Part shown: positions 25,230-37,260 of the stretch, in pieces
How positions within the stretch are numbered: the stretch's first letter is position 1
Layout of the letters: each line of letters begins with the position of its first letter
Assembly (NCBI GenBank): GCA_038380795.1
Contig: CM076266.1
Location: 45,096,425 to 45,160,424, forward strand
DNA: 64,000 nucleotides
Origin: Pyrocephalus nanus
Taxonomy: Eukaryota; Chordata; Aves; Passeriformes; Tyrannidae
Reading direction: 5' to 3'
Notes under the pieces: generated by a model
Database searches by the model: none
Told to the model about the DNA's origin: nothing
Seen by the model: the letters and a program-made list of their open reading frames with translations, nothing else
Made by a program: the position numbers and the translations under genes

Positions 25230-25690
25230 GCCAGAACAAGTTTCATTAAAACCCTCTCTCCCAGAACCTCACCTTTAGTGGTGGCCAATCAGGGGACGCT
25301 AAAGAAACAGAATAGGGATAAAGCAGGATCCATTCCACAAAACACTATTCAATCTGTATGTAGTTTAAGGCTTCCCTGGGCCTTTAGTTGCATCCAAGTA
25401 ATTGTGTTTAATAGCTGTTGATACCACCTATCCTGCACAAATTTTTCTAATTCAGCTTTAAACCTTTGACCTCTAAAACAGCCTGTAGCAAGAAGTTCCA
25501 CAATTTCATTGTGTCATGTGAAAGTGGTGTTTATTTTCAAACAGCTGCCAGTTCCACTGTGTGCTCCTTGTTGCTTTACTGCAATAGTGAATAAGCTTTG
25601 TTTATATACTTCAGTTACGCTGTTTACGTGCTCATGGATCTCTATACAGTTGCCTACTTCATTTTTTCCTAAACAATGTACAGACTGATC
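25230..25690 (-). mobile_element. old amniote CR1-like LINE, 3' part, minus strand
   Basis: Read on the plus strand, this is the complement of the 3' end of an old CR1 of the kind abundant in turtles and crocodilians. Colinear landmarks are GTGGCCAATCAGGGGACGCT (3' untranslated region), GGATCCATTCC, AATAGCTGTTGATACCACC followed by TATCCTGCACAAATTTTTC, then GACCTCTAAAACAGCCTGTA with GCAAGAAGTTCCACAATTTC. Further inside ORF2 come GTGAAAGTGGTGTTTATTTT and TGGATCTCTATACAGTTGCC. The order and spacing of at least six landmarks agree with the remembered consensus although identity is low, implying an insertion that predates modern bird orders. Its far end near 25690 is uncertain. Confidence 0.72.
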
Positions 25691-26624
25691 TGAGTGGTAA
25701 GTTTTTACTTTTGGTGAAAGAGGTAAACAGACTTTTCCTTCACCTTATGTGCCGGCACTTTTTTACCAGGAAAACCCATCGTCTGTGAAACCCTGAGCTT
25801 CATATTCTCTCAAAAATGGAAGAAACCACTAGGTGCAGGGCTTTTGCTCTTGATTGCATTTGTGACACACAGGCCAGAAGCAGATGCTTTTGCATATTAT
25901 ATGTAAAACATCGAGCAACTGGACTCTAGTAATGGTAGAATCATCTAGTCTAGACTGATGCTAGCCTAAAAAATTATTATAAAGTATCAGTATCACATTA
26001 GTAGTCAAGTTCTTTAATGTGCTATACCTCCAACTAAAAGTTTCCAAGAGCAAAAAGTGGATTCAGATCTTTATTGTACTGAAAATTAAAATAAGTATAG
26101 CAAAGGATTCTTCAAATCTTTGTAAAGGTTGCAACTTTCAGTCTCCATCCAATCCTGAAATATGCCATTTTTTCCCACATTTTATCTATCAGGTTGGAAA
26201 TATAACTGACTGGTTCTAAGAAGTATCTCTCTGTCTCTGCCTTTTTTTTTTTTCATTTTAAATTTATTTTATTGTCCTATTCCACTGACTTCCCCTGTGA
26301 TGTTGAGAATCCCACATAAAAGTATGTCCTTTCATCTTGTTTTTTTTCCCAGATGGCTAACACTTCAAAGGAATCCAATTTGGAAACACTTTACTATCTA
26401 CATATGAAGTACAATTTGCATCTAAAAATGTGTTTCTTTCTGAAATGTAGAAGACAGGGTTCTTTTTTTTCTTTTTTTTTGGCCCAACCAAGCAGTGTTA
26501 ACTCCCAGTGGGATAGTGTTAACTAGTTTTTGTCTAGTATAGTAGCTTCCTAAAGCCCTATGATTAGATTTGTACAAGATGAAGCTTGGGACTAGAATAT
26601 GCTGTCCTGTACTAGACGTCCAGT
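25691..26624. other. unique AT-rich noncoding DNA
   Basis: It contains T-rich tracts near 26245 and 26462-26480. No gene or repeat family is recognised. Confidence 0.5.
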
Positions 26625-27049
26625 TTGTTTGGAATTGGTCCTCTGGGCAGGCCTGGCCCTGTGCTCTGTGCTGGAATTTCTGTGCATTTCACATTGAAAT
26701 CTCACTGCAGAAAAAGCAGAAACAGGCCTGGTGAGAAGATCCATAAATTTAGGTGTTCTGCTATCAACCTGCCAGCAGTCTGCAACAAGCAGCAGAATCG
26801 ATCCATGGTCCTTCCTGCCTACAACCCTCCTGGCTCAGCCACCTGTGAGCTCCTAGGCTGCTTCATGGCTCATCTGGAGGAGGAGTTTAGGGCATGTCCC
26901 CCCCCCTCACTGGACTCACCATTGTTTGGGACTCTGCCTCTTCTGTGTGTTGCACTACAGGAAACTGGGGTCCACTGGGCTCTGTGGCCATTACAAAAAC
27001 CACGTATACCGTGTCAGATGAGAGCTCTTTTCCAGTGGCTATGACTAGT
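26625..27049 (+). other. GC-richer block with the longest open frame, unidentified
   Basis: About 425 bases stand out as GC-richer than everything around them. They stay open for 139 codons in one frame (26625-27044, beginning at TTG, with the first internal ATG far inside) and for 79 codons in an overlapping frame. The conceptual product is Pro-, Cys- and Leu-rich and matches no domain I know. A run of nine C residues lies at 26898-26906. The block ends where CR1 homology starts. It could be a fragment of an LTR or another transposon, a decayed gene exon, or GC-rich unique DNA. Higher GC content by itself lengthens chance open frames, so coding is not claimed. Confidence 0.3.
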
Positions 27050-27511
27050 TCATGGAGTCAGTCCAGAGGAGAGCCACCAAAATTATTAGAAGGATGGAGC
27101 ACCACTTGTACAAGAAAAGGCCAAGAGAATTGAGTTTGTTAAGCCTGCAAAAGAAAAGGCTTCAAAGTGACCTAATTTAGGCCTTCCATTACATTAAGAG
27201 AGCCTGAAGTAAAGAGGGAGATACTTTTTACAAAAGTATGTGGTGCCAAGACAAGGGAGACTGGATCCAAACTAAGAGAAAGCAGGTTTAGATTAGATGT
27301 TAGGCAGAAATTCTTTACCGTGAGGGAGGTAACACACTGAAAGAGGTTATCAAGAGAAGTTGTAGATGCCCCATCCCTGAAAGTGTTCCAGCCCAGGTTG
27401 GATGGGGCTCTGAGCAACCTGGACTAGTGAAAGGTATCGCTGTCCATGGCAGGTGGATTGGAACTAGATGATATTTAAGGTGCCTTCCAATCTAAGCCAT
27501 TCTATGATTCT
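27050..27511 (+). mobile_element. CR1 LINE, 3' end, about 460 bases
   Basis: This is the longest CR1 copy here. It begins inside the C-terminal part of ORF2 with GTCCAGAGGAGAGCCACCAA (the Gln-Arg-Arg-Ala-Thr-Lys region), then TTAGAAGGATGGAGCACC. It continues through GCAGGTTTAGATTAGATGTT, AGGCAGAAATTCTTTACC, GGTTGGATGGGGCTCTGAGC and GGAACTAGATGATATTTAAGG to the tail ATTCTATGATTCT at 27499-27511. Frameshifts and stops interrupt the frame. Its 3' wording is the same type as the copies at 6.8 and 16.6 kb. The 5' border is abrupt and abuts the unidentified GC-richer block. Confidence 0.93.
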
Positions 27512-29149
27512 CTTTCAAGACCTTAGGCCAATTTTTCCTTAAATATGTGGAGCTTGGGCAGAAGGCATAAGTATAGCTGACCAAACTCACTATTTACAGA
27601 GTATGCACAAGAAAACATATTAAAAGGAGAAAGAGAATTTTCAAGGCATCACTGAAGCCAAATAAATTTACAGAACTCAGACCTGAAAAGGTCTGCAAGG
27701 AAGACAGACTGGGAAAGCCATCTCTGTAGCCATCTTTTGGTGCTCACCTTGGAGATAAAGGAGGACTTTGGTAGACTAAATCTCATAGAAAAGTTCATTT
27801 ATACAATTTCACACTCTCCAATAAAGACAGCCACAAAACGGAGCTGTGGAATCAGAATTCAGTGTTAAATCAGTAAAGAAAAACTGTGAATTTAAGAAGG
27901 CAACTGCTTTCCTGTTGACTCTTGCAAGCCTCTGTCTGGATAAACAACCAATGCAATTAAGGATAAAAAATTCCCACTAAAATTTTTAATACAATTTTTT
28001 AACCATTGTTCAAATACTTGATACTCTTGGAGCATTATTTGTATTAGATGTACTAAAACATGTAATCCAAATAAAATAGTGAGAGATCAGTTGCTCTACT
28101 AGAAAACATAAGTAACGCTTGGAGAATATCCTTTCCTGTCTCAGGTGCTTTTAGAGGTGAGGCACATCTGCGGTTGTGGATTATCCTGCATGTTTGGGCC
28201 AACACAGTAACGTTCAGCTATGAAGCATGAGGCTTTGGAAACTTGGTAAAATTAATACAAGACATTTTAATAAGGGACCTAGAAGATGATTTTTTTCTTC
28301 CCTTTCAATAAAATCTCTGTCACTGTAGTGATGTAAGTAAAGTTTTGAGAGTAAAAAATAGTGAAAACCAGTATTAATAAATGTATCGTTTCACACATGA
28401 AATTCTTTAATATGTATAAAAAGTGATTATGTTTTTCTGTCTTTTGAATACTTCCAGTTCAAAGGTTAGTTAAAAAGGGAATAAAATTCACTCCTCAGTC
28501 TGGTTTTCCATATTTAATAAACACTGATAAAGGTTCAATTAAAAAAGCCTTCTCAACAGATTTTAGTAGGGAAGAAACATTCTCCTAAAACTCAAAGCCA
28601 CAGCATAACCCACAAGTAGCTGCAGTTAATCAAGTGTGTAATATGAGGAAAATAATCAGTACTCAAACAGCAATATCTATTTACAGTGTTTACTTCTTGA
28701 TGATGTTGTAGAATAAGTAAAAAAAAGGCCAGACATTCAATGCTATATCTGAATTTTAACTGAACCTGGATTTATTTTTGCTTTAGATTTGAAGGCCTGA
28801 AAGTCATTTTAGTCTAAGTGATATTTGTTGTTATCAATAAACAAATCAGATTTGATTTTCTCACTACAAATACAAACTTATCTCTCTCACAGGATTGTCT
28901 GTAAAGCACGAAGACGTGTTTAAAACTCTTGGGACAACCTGCAGGAATTTTAAACAGGCAAACAGAAACTACCTTGTAAATCTTCCAGGTTGCTCCTTTA
29001 TGCTTTCACCATTTTTAAATAAGGATTTGAACTTGTCACTGTTTGTTCTGTAAATAACAGGCTACTATTCCTTACAATTTTTTTTTAGACAGAAAACATA
29101 ATTCACATGCATTCAGATAAGAGAGTTTTCACTAACTTATTCAAGACGT
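27512..29149. other. unique AT-rich noncoding DNA
   Basis: No repeat family, gene or RNA is recognised. Transposon density drops sharply after the CR1 copy that ends at 27511. Confidence 0.5.
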
Positions 29150-29800
29150 CATGTGTTCTTGAAATGAATTGCCAACACAAAGTTTTTCTATTAAAATAAA
29201 CCGCTGGGAACTTAGGTTGTTGAAACTTTCTGCATTACGATCAGTAATGCCTTGTCCAGAAAGTGCACGCAATTTAACTTTGTATTCATTTAATTTCCAA
29301 AGAGTCTCTAGGAAAGAGTTTATTCCAATTATCTAAAAAACAAAAATGGCAAATAAAGTACTAGGGGAGATGTTTCACTGAGAAGGAGTTGGCTTTGAAT
29401 CATCTCTGCACTTCATTATCCTACAATCAAGCAATCAAATTTCTTCACCTCTGGAATTCACATTCCGCTGATTATCATTTATGTACTTTAATTGGTTACA
29501 CTGTAATTTCTGGCTAGACCCTTATGAACAAAAGGACTGTTACTGATGGCTCATTCACAGTTTCAGTCCCCTTTTTGTAGCTGGCTAACAGATTCCCTTC
29601 AGATTTCTCTATCATCACCTACACAGCTCTCCCACTGGCTATAAAATACTGCAGCAGCTTGTAGGTAATTGATCAGACAAGTGAACTGTAAAATATTCAT
29701 TTTCTACTTCAACAGCTAGATAAATCTCTTGGGAAGTGGATGAAAATATTGCTTATGCACATCAGGGTTGGTGTACTAATAGCAAGGTTGCTGATAAGCA
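29150..29800. promoter_or_regulatory. candidate conserved noncoding element, by texture only
   Basis: This stretch is free of repeats and of long homopolymers and is dense in motifs of homeodomain and POU type, for example ATTACG, TAATTGGTT and ATTAATC-like words. It also has the perfect inverted repeat GCATTAC / GTAATGC at 29232-29250 with a 5-base spacer. Such texture is common in vertebrate long-range enhancers, but conservation cannot be judged from a single sequence. This is a guess offered to be tested. Confidence 0.22.
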
Positions 29801-32800
29801 GGGGTCTGCTACAGAGTTACTGCTTAATTCTGTTCTGCGCCAGAGGTGAGGAAGCGTGCGGTCTCCCTTTGCCTGCAGCTAGGAGTCTCATTACACACTG
29901 AACCCCAGGCATCAACACCAATGCACCAGCCATGGTGCTTCAGGGATGGTGCTTCCTGTTTTAATTAATCAGGTTCATCTCAGTGTAATATGCCAAATAA
30001 CAAATTAACACTTAGTTACTGTAACCAACATGCTAAAACCCAAAATACTAATGAACTGGAGAGCAGGAGTGAAAAGGGACTGACAGAAGAGGGAAAGGAG
30101 AGGTAAAACTTGCTTTTTTTATCTTTTCATCATCAGTTAATTTTTACAAACTCACTTTCTGAGATTTTTTTACACCAAGTTTTCAAAAACCTGTCAAAGC
30201 ATTTAAAAGTGACTGTATACAGACTTGAGAGCAACAGCAGAATATAGTGATTTTCATCTTTATCTTGCTGGGTTGCCATAGTAAGAGAATCTGAAGGTAA
30301 TTAGTTTCTGACTTGTATTAAATGTGTATTAGGCAACCTTACTCAAGACCAGACTATACTAATCAGAAAATGCATGCAGTTCCTCCACCTGCTTTCTTCT
30401 CACACACGAAGGAAAAAGCTAAACTTTAAATATTGGAATATTAACAGCAGTTTTTAACCCAGTGCTTTGTTTTTGAAGCAGCAGAGAACTTATGCTTGTT
30501 TTCCATGCCCTTGGAGTGTGGTGTCAGTCAGCTTTAGATGAGACATTTGAAATAAAAAATAATCAGTGCTATGTATTCCACAGGAGTTGTAACCATCTTG
30601 GGAAGACAAATGGAATATTACAATTTTACAGTGAAAAAGTAAGTGTATTATAGGTGCTGCAGCCCCTACTATAGATGTGCTGACAAGTAAATCAGCCATT
30701 CTTGGATCAGAATAGTCAACTGCTTTAAGAACAAAAGGTAGGTCCATGTTACTTTCCATAGCAGCTAACCTCTGATGATTTAAATTCAGTGCCAGAGAAA
30801 ATGATGGTAATAAATCAGTCAATCAGAAAATTTGGAGAGGCCCCTAACACAAGACAGCATTATCCAAACATACTTTTTTCCCTCCATTATATTAGTAAAT
30901 AGATTTGTTCACACATAATCATGATTTTGTGTTGAAACCCCCCCCTAGGATGGAATCAGCTCCATTAGAAATGTGTGCCATGGCATTCAAGGACTCTTTC
31001 AGGTATTGCCTAGTTCCTTGACAAGCTAAATATTCTGAAATGTATTCCATCACCCCACAGACAAGGCAGGCTGTGCATCTTCTGCAGACACCAAGAATCT
31101 GATTTTTTTTTCTCTGTATATATTTTGATGCAACTAAAGCAAATAGCTTCCTTAATAAACATTCTGAAAACCATATTCTGGGTTTCTAGTACCCCAGGTG
31201 CAGAGTGCTGTACTTCATATTTCTTTCTGAGAAAGACTGGTGAAGATGAAAGTACCTATTTATAATGAGAAATGTATCTGAAACCTAAAAACATTAGGAA
31301 GCACTACAAAGCAAAGAAACACAAATGAAAACAAATATTGGAAAGAGTACACAGTTCTCCTTTGTGGTCTTTGATACAATAAATCCTGCTATTTTAACAC
31401 TTCCTAAATTCTCATTCAGTAAGAACATAATTAAAAACAAAAGTAAAGTTATGATAATAATGAGGTGATAATGAAGCCCACCATGGCCATCAAGCCTCTG
31501 TTTAATAACTGTGTGCAACCTTTGTTTTTGAATGCCATTTGTGCTTATAGCAATATTTTAAAAGGGAAATAGATGGATCAGGAAGTCTTTTCTATCTAGG
31601 ATTTAAGTTCTATTATTTCCTCTAATTCCTCTAATATGTATTTAAAGTGAAATAATCCTTCCCTTCCCCATTTTTTTCCTCTGAAAATATTGATATCCAT
31701 TTCTGCCCTTGCTTTCCCCTCCAAGTTTTTATACATACTTCACTGAGCTCTACAAAATTTTTTTGGTAGGTTCCTATATAACTCTCTATTATGAGCCACT
31801 CATCCCTGAAAACAGGAATGCCTTTGTTTTCAGAGTCTATCTTTACCTAATTTTATCATTTCCTTTTTAAATCCAGCTAGCTACTGAAATCAGTACCAGC
31901 CTAGATAAGTATGTACTGTGTTTTACAGATGTCACCCAGTATTAAAGTCTTCCATGAAGTTTGTGAAGGACCAACTCTCCTTTATGGGTCAGAAGTGCTT
32001 GAAAACATTCAAGCACTACTGAGCCTTAATCACCCTGGGTACTTTCCAATCACCTTCATGTTGAGCTCATCTCTCTTTTTCTATCTATATGACACAAAAA
32101 ATGTATTTCATAAATACCTTATTGCTCAGAAGCATAAAGTAGTGATCTATGAGCCTGTGGAGAAGCTACTAGAGGGAAGATCTCCAAATGTTGTTGCTGT
32201 CCCTCAAGTTTAAGACATTTTGCAGAGCAATATGGTGGTTGGTGTGTTGAAAAAGACTTGAATGTGAAGAAAAAAAGAGGGTCTAACTTAAACAGAAATA
32301 GCAGCAGAATAAAATAAGAGGGAGAGCAGGGCTGGAGTTAAAAAAAGAAGAGAAAGCAGAGAGAATGATGAAACAGAAGAGGAAACAAACATAGCCACAT
32401 GGGGGAGGAGGTAAAGAAATTAAAAGGGAAGTTGAATATGGGAAAAAGGAAGGAATAAGGGCAAGTTGATTTTATTTCTCACTATTCTACTACATTGCAA
32501 TTAATTGTCAATAAGTTAATCTATTTTTCCCAAAGTAAAGCCTATTTTGCCCAAGATGGTAGTTGGTAAGTGATCTCTCTGTCTTCAATACATGAGTTTT
32601 TCATCATATAGACTTGTTTTCAAATAACTGTTTTATTCTGGGGCAATACAGATGCTGACCTGTCACTTTCCCAGGAAATGTCCTAGTTCACAAGCCATGT
32701 TCTGTACTGGCTGGAGTGGAACAACCCTGGTGGAAGGATGCATTGCAGCGTTTGAGGCTTGCAAATTCAAGGGATAGGTATTCTGATCCTTGTCTTAAAG

Positions 32801-33538
32801 AACGTGTTCTGCATTTTAAATTTTATAGTGGCTGAAGAGAAGAATGTAATTTCAGGAATAGACATCTTTATGTGCAATACAGATATTTTCCCAGTGGAAT
32901 AAAAGCTGTATCTCCTGCTTCACAGGTGAGTGCTCTAAGCTTTAGGCCATTATAGAAGATGAACTTCAAGTCTCAGATCCCATATGTTGAAGGAAACACA
33001 GAAATAGAAGTTACATTCTCTTTCTCCAAGTAAACTTTTGTGCTTTTCTGTGTGCAGCTAATGGTGAGGACTGTAGGGTATTATATACAGCAAGAGTCTA
33101 AGTATTTGCAGCAATAATTCACTTGGAAACCACAAAACCTCACAAATAACACATACAAGTTTTAGTACACCTCATATGCATCTACAAGCAGAAGAAAGAG
33201 AGCTGTCTTACTATTTGAACAACCTTCTACTGCTTTTCATTTTCTCTGAATGCTTTATCTGCCTAACTTGGCCATTTTTGGGCTCTTTTACACTGTGGCT
33301 ATTTTTCCTTTGACCACTGTAGTTTTTCCAAGAATTAACAATCATCTTTATATAATTCATTTAAAAGCTGATAGACCTTTCCTTTTGTTGAACAAATTTG
33401 ATGTGTCCATTTTCCCCTCAGTGCTGAAATGCAGGACTCTTTGCAAGATAGTTCTTTTGTTCATTTAATCATTTACCTGCCTTTCTATAAATGACTCTAC
33501 ACTACTTTCAACATCAATGTGTCAAAAGTTCTTTTAAC
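29801..33538. other. unique noncoding DNA with a purine-rich tract
   Basis: The region holds the purine-rich tract at 32256-32466, a run of eight C residues near 30941 and otherwise unique sequence. A 110-codon minus-strand frame (30490-30822, no ATG at its start) and a 100-codon plus-strand frame (31911-32213) have no recognisable domain and are within chance expectation for this much DNA. Confidence 0.5.
32256..32466. repeat. purine-rich low-complexity tract
   Basis: About 210 bases are strongly biased to A and G on the plus strand, with short runs such as AAAAAAAGAGGG, AGAGGGAGAGCAGGG and GGGGGAGGAGG. No repeat unit is maintained. It may be the eroded remains of an older purine microsatellite. 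Confidence 0.55.
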
Positions 33539-33685
33539 TTTTTTTTTTTTTTTTTTTCAGGTCTGCTTGATTGCTATAGTCAGTCAATGCCTTTGCAGTC
33601 AAAAAGTTCAATTCCTTCAGCTTCTGTCATGAATATAGATAACTTACAAAGATTCCACTCACCAGTTCATTCACTTCCATTTTAA
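33539..33685 (+). other. T19-CAG followed by open frame to a stop, unproven last exon
   Basis: A run of 19 T residues (33539-33557) followed by CAG makes a strong acceptor-like site, with AG at 33559-33560 (an exon would start at 33561). One frame then stays open for about 41 codons to a TAA at about 33683-33685. The reading is Ser-rich and ends Pro-Val-His-Ser-Leu-Pro-Phe. I recognise no protein. A T run plus AG is frequent by chance, as is a 41-codon frame, so this is a weak lead for a terminal exon or a transcript of unknown type. Confidence 0.13.
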
Positions 33686-36178
33686 CAGAACTCTCCCAAG
33701 TAATGCATACATATACCAGTTATGATTTGCAGGAATACCACATTTCCAGCAGGTTTTGGGGAAAAAAAGCAAAGAAAAAGTATATATAGTCCTGATTAAA
33801 TACTTACAGTGTTTTGGATTTGTTACATATTCCTTATTTGGGTCTTCTTACATCTGTGCCAACTCTATTAAAAGTCAAAAGAATGTTTATTGTTTATTTT
33901 CACAATACGATTTTTCTTACTCTGGCCTTTGCTATAGAAAACAAGAACCGGATTGTATTCCTCTATTTAGAGGTCTTTTTTTCAAGCAATAGAGACAATT
34001 TCACAAATTTCAGTGCAAATGACATAGTTGGAGACCAAAAAATGGCATTGCTTGACAAAAATTAGTCTGGGGTACAATGGGGAAAAAAGAAAAGCATTCC
34101 ACAGTGTAAGGCTTGATAAGCACACAGGTGACCCCAGAAAGCAGGCTGTGGCTAAAGTTTTAAAGAAAATTTATTTTAACAGTTGAGAACACTGCATTAT
34201 AGCTGACCAAAAAGGCAAAAAAGGAAACCCACTTTCGTGCTTTTATAACAACACCTTTTCACATGTGCAATAAAACCTCAGGCTAAATTCTCCCCCTCTG
34301 CTTTGTGGCCTGCATGGCTTCCCTTCGGAATGGCCTCCCTTCAGCATGTCTGTGAGAATTTTATCACTTGTAGCAACCCCAACACTAACCCTCTCAGGTC
34401 AGATAAAGAGAACATACACGGTGCACTGTGTGAGAATGAATTCCTTCCCACGTTAAAGGTTTTTGCTGGCAGTAAAAGTTTCCTTGAGCAGGTGCTCTCC
34501 CTCCTCGCTATTTCTTCTGAAGGTCTTCTACACCTACTCATACAAAATGGAAAATGAATTTGTCCTTCCTGTGGACAAGAGAAAACAGATGAAAAAAATG
34601 ATCATTCAAACAATGGTGGTTAGAAAGAACACTGAAATCATGCTTCCTCCTAGAACTATTCCTCAGTGGTAAAGTTAACTTTAAGACTATACCTGACTTT
34701 GCAAACTTGCCAGAGGGAACTGTTGGAGAGAAGATTGCTTCCTGCACTAATCATTGTCATTTGTTTCAGTTAAGTATTTCAATACAATGATTATTTATTC
34801 CATTCTCACTTCTAGATGTTCCTCACCATCTCCTAATCCTTTCTTTCCTTTTGAAAACATTTTCTGGACTTTGCTCTAGAGGTTGGCAAAAACATCCACC
34901 AATAAATCAGGATTAATTTACTTGTTTTGCATGTAGATACACAGGAATCATATGGCCAACTGTTAGTGTTTTTGGAATGTGTCCACACCCCATCCAGTGT
35001 CTAATCGTGCAACTGAATACCTTGAATCCATGCCCAAAGCTGTGTTTTCACATTCATAAAGTAACAAGTGTGATATTGCATCACTCAGATGCTATTTTGG
35101 AAAAGAATATCTACTCTAACAACTATCAGAAACACAAATTCAATATAAGTTTGTTAAACAGTAACTCAGAAGTGATTTAGAACTAATTTGGAGGGCATAT
35201 GAAATCCAGTGTATCTGAGGTTGAAGCATAATCCACAGAAACATACAGAAAACTAGCAAACATTTTACACGTAAGCATAAATTAAACCCTAATTTTTGCT
35301 CTATCCCATACTTTTATATATTTTAAAACAGAAATCCCATAGTCGAAAATCTGGAATAATAAGCCTAGAACATGAAATAAATGCTTTTATTACAGATAAA
35401 AATTAAAACAGCAAGAGGGGCAAATCAGATCAAGATAAAATGGAAGAACAGATCTTCCACCAGTTAAAAAAAACCCCCAAACCTGCCTGCTTATGTAAGC
35501 ATTGCATAAATCTACCTGGAATGTCTGTTCCAATAATAATGCAATTTACTCAGCCCTGAGAAAAAATGTTAATAATGAATATTTCTTAATTTAACCAGTC
35601 CATCTGTCCAGTTAAATTTCTCTTTTTTTTTTTCAGAGTAGGAAAGAAGTATGACAAAATATCCACTGTAGGTAAATGGGAAAATGGTGCCTGATAGGAG
35701 TTAAAAGGCCTCAAAAACTCTAGGATGAAAATACTTTCTTGTCCATAGAGAAAAGGGAAAAAAAACCTGTAGAGGTATTGATAGACTATCCAGAACAAAA
35801 ATTATTTATGAATAAATAATAACAGTCTTACATTAGGTTTTGTTTTTATTAGTACTCTTCCCAACACACGTTACTGGCAGCACAAGGGTCCATTTGACCT
35901 TTTTGTCACTCCTGTGAAGAAAACAGGTTTGCCTTACCCTGGTTGTCTGCAGGCTTGTGCATACAGAAATTATGGTGTGAGGTAGAGTAGGGTGATCCAA
36001 ACTCTGTAAAAATCCAGTTATGGTATCATGCAGAGAAAAGGAAGGTTTTCTTCAGAAAATACTACATGATAATTCCTTGAATGGCCTGCTGACCTCACCT
36101 TGGTGATTATAAATCAGTTCTTGCCTTGTAAACTCAGGATAATCCATTTCCTGAAGGACTGTTTTGTTTTGGTTTCTT
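33686..36178. other. unique AT-rich noncoding DNA
   Basis: No gene or repeat family is recognised. The overlapping short frames at 34303-34747 on both strands have no domain similarity that I can see. Confidence 0.5.
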
Positions 36179-36212
36179 GGGGGGGGGGGGGGGGAGCTGG
36201 GGCTGGGTGGTT
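36179..36212 (+). repeat. G16 run and flanking G-rich sequence
   Basis: Sixteen consecutive G residues (36179-36194) are followed by AGCTGGGGCTGGGTGG. Four or more runs of at least three G within about 30 bases meet the usual sequence rule for a G-quadruplex on the plus strand. Long G homopolymers are rare in vertebrate DNA and are also a frequent place for sequencing-length error, so the exact count is uncertain. Confidence 0.85.
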
Positions 36213-37218
36213 GGTTTTGTTGCTTTCCTTTAATAGGTATTGGCACTGTACTTTCCACTAATACATTCAGAAAGCAGACAGACCATAGAAAGGACAATAT
36301 TAAAACACAGGCAACTTAATAATTCCTGAGACTAAAGTTGATTCCTCCTTGTACCCCCTTATGGAAGGAACAAAATTCTCTGACGCTCAGCCTTTTAATG
36401 GCAGACTTTATGTAAGAACCATTAATTGTGACCTTTTAATCTTCTTCATTTTATCTGCTTCTAATTTTTTGGTTTCTGTTTGGTTTCAGTTTCCGCTTTC
36501 TGTTTTTGTCTTCCTTAGTTTCTGAGATATCTCTCTGGATGCTCCAAGACCTTGCCCATGGTTAAAAAGTTTTTTCCTCAGCTCTTGATTCCAGCACCTT
36601 CATGCAGACACTTTGAAAATGCAGCCCTATCAGCACGTGCTGTTTTTGTTGTTGAAGTTCCAAGAACCACATAGTAAATGACAGCTCCAGCCTGAAAGAT
36701 GTTGGTCCTCTGTGTTGCAGAAGAAAAAGTAAGTGATAAACCAAGTGAGTTAGAATGAAGGGGAAGGTCAGGTAACACACAAGTAATGAAGACTCACATT
36801 CTTTCTGTTCTGCTGCAGTAACTGTTCTTGGTAACAGCAGTTGCATTTTATCCTTCACAACTGAACTAAAAGGAGTCTTTGGTATAATGGAGGGAAATAA
36901 AGACTCCTGGCTAAGATGATCGAATTAAGAACAGCACATGGAAGATATTAAAAAAAAAAAATCTCTGGAAGACCTATGGCTTTATAGGATAGACCAAGAT
37001 AGTACCATTAGTACAGTACATCCTAGAATGCAAATATTTTCTAGCAAGCACCAAAATTAAGACTTGGAAAAAAATTAACATGCCATTTATTTTTAAATAG
37101 ATGTTCTGAAGATACTGTATTACTGTGCAATTAATACAGCAGGATTTTTATAATGAATAGACCAAGCGACAAGTTATGTTTAAATTAGGCAAAACAGGTG
37201 AAATCAGATTCAGGTTTC

Positions 37219-37260
37219 AGGCATCCAAGCAGAAATCTGAGGTGTCCAAACAGAAATCTA
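37219..37260 (+). repeat. 21-base tandem duplication
   Basis: Two copies of a 21-base unit (37219-37239 and 37240-37260) share the pattern AGG-TCCAA-CAGAAATCT with four differences. It is a local duplication with no evident role. Confidence 0.8.

Noticed and set aside
30490..30822. 110-codon open frame on the minus strand
   Set aside because: It does not begin with ATG, has no known domain, and its length is within chance expectation.
36480..36620. Possible minus-strand CR1 tail around GGTTAAAAAGTTTTTTCCTC
   Set aside because: Only one short block resembles the complement of a CR1 3' region. The neighbouring landmarks and the terminal octamers are missing.
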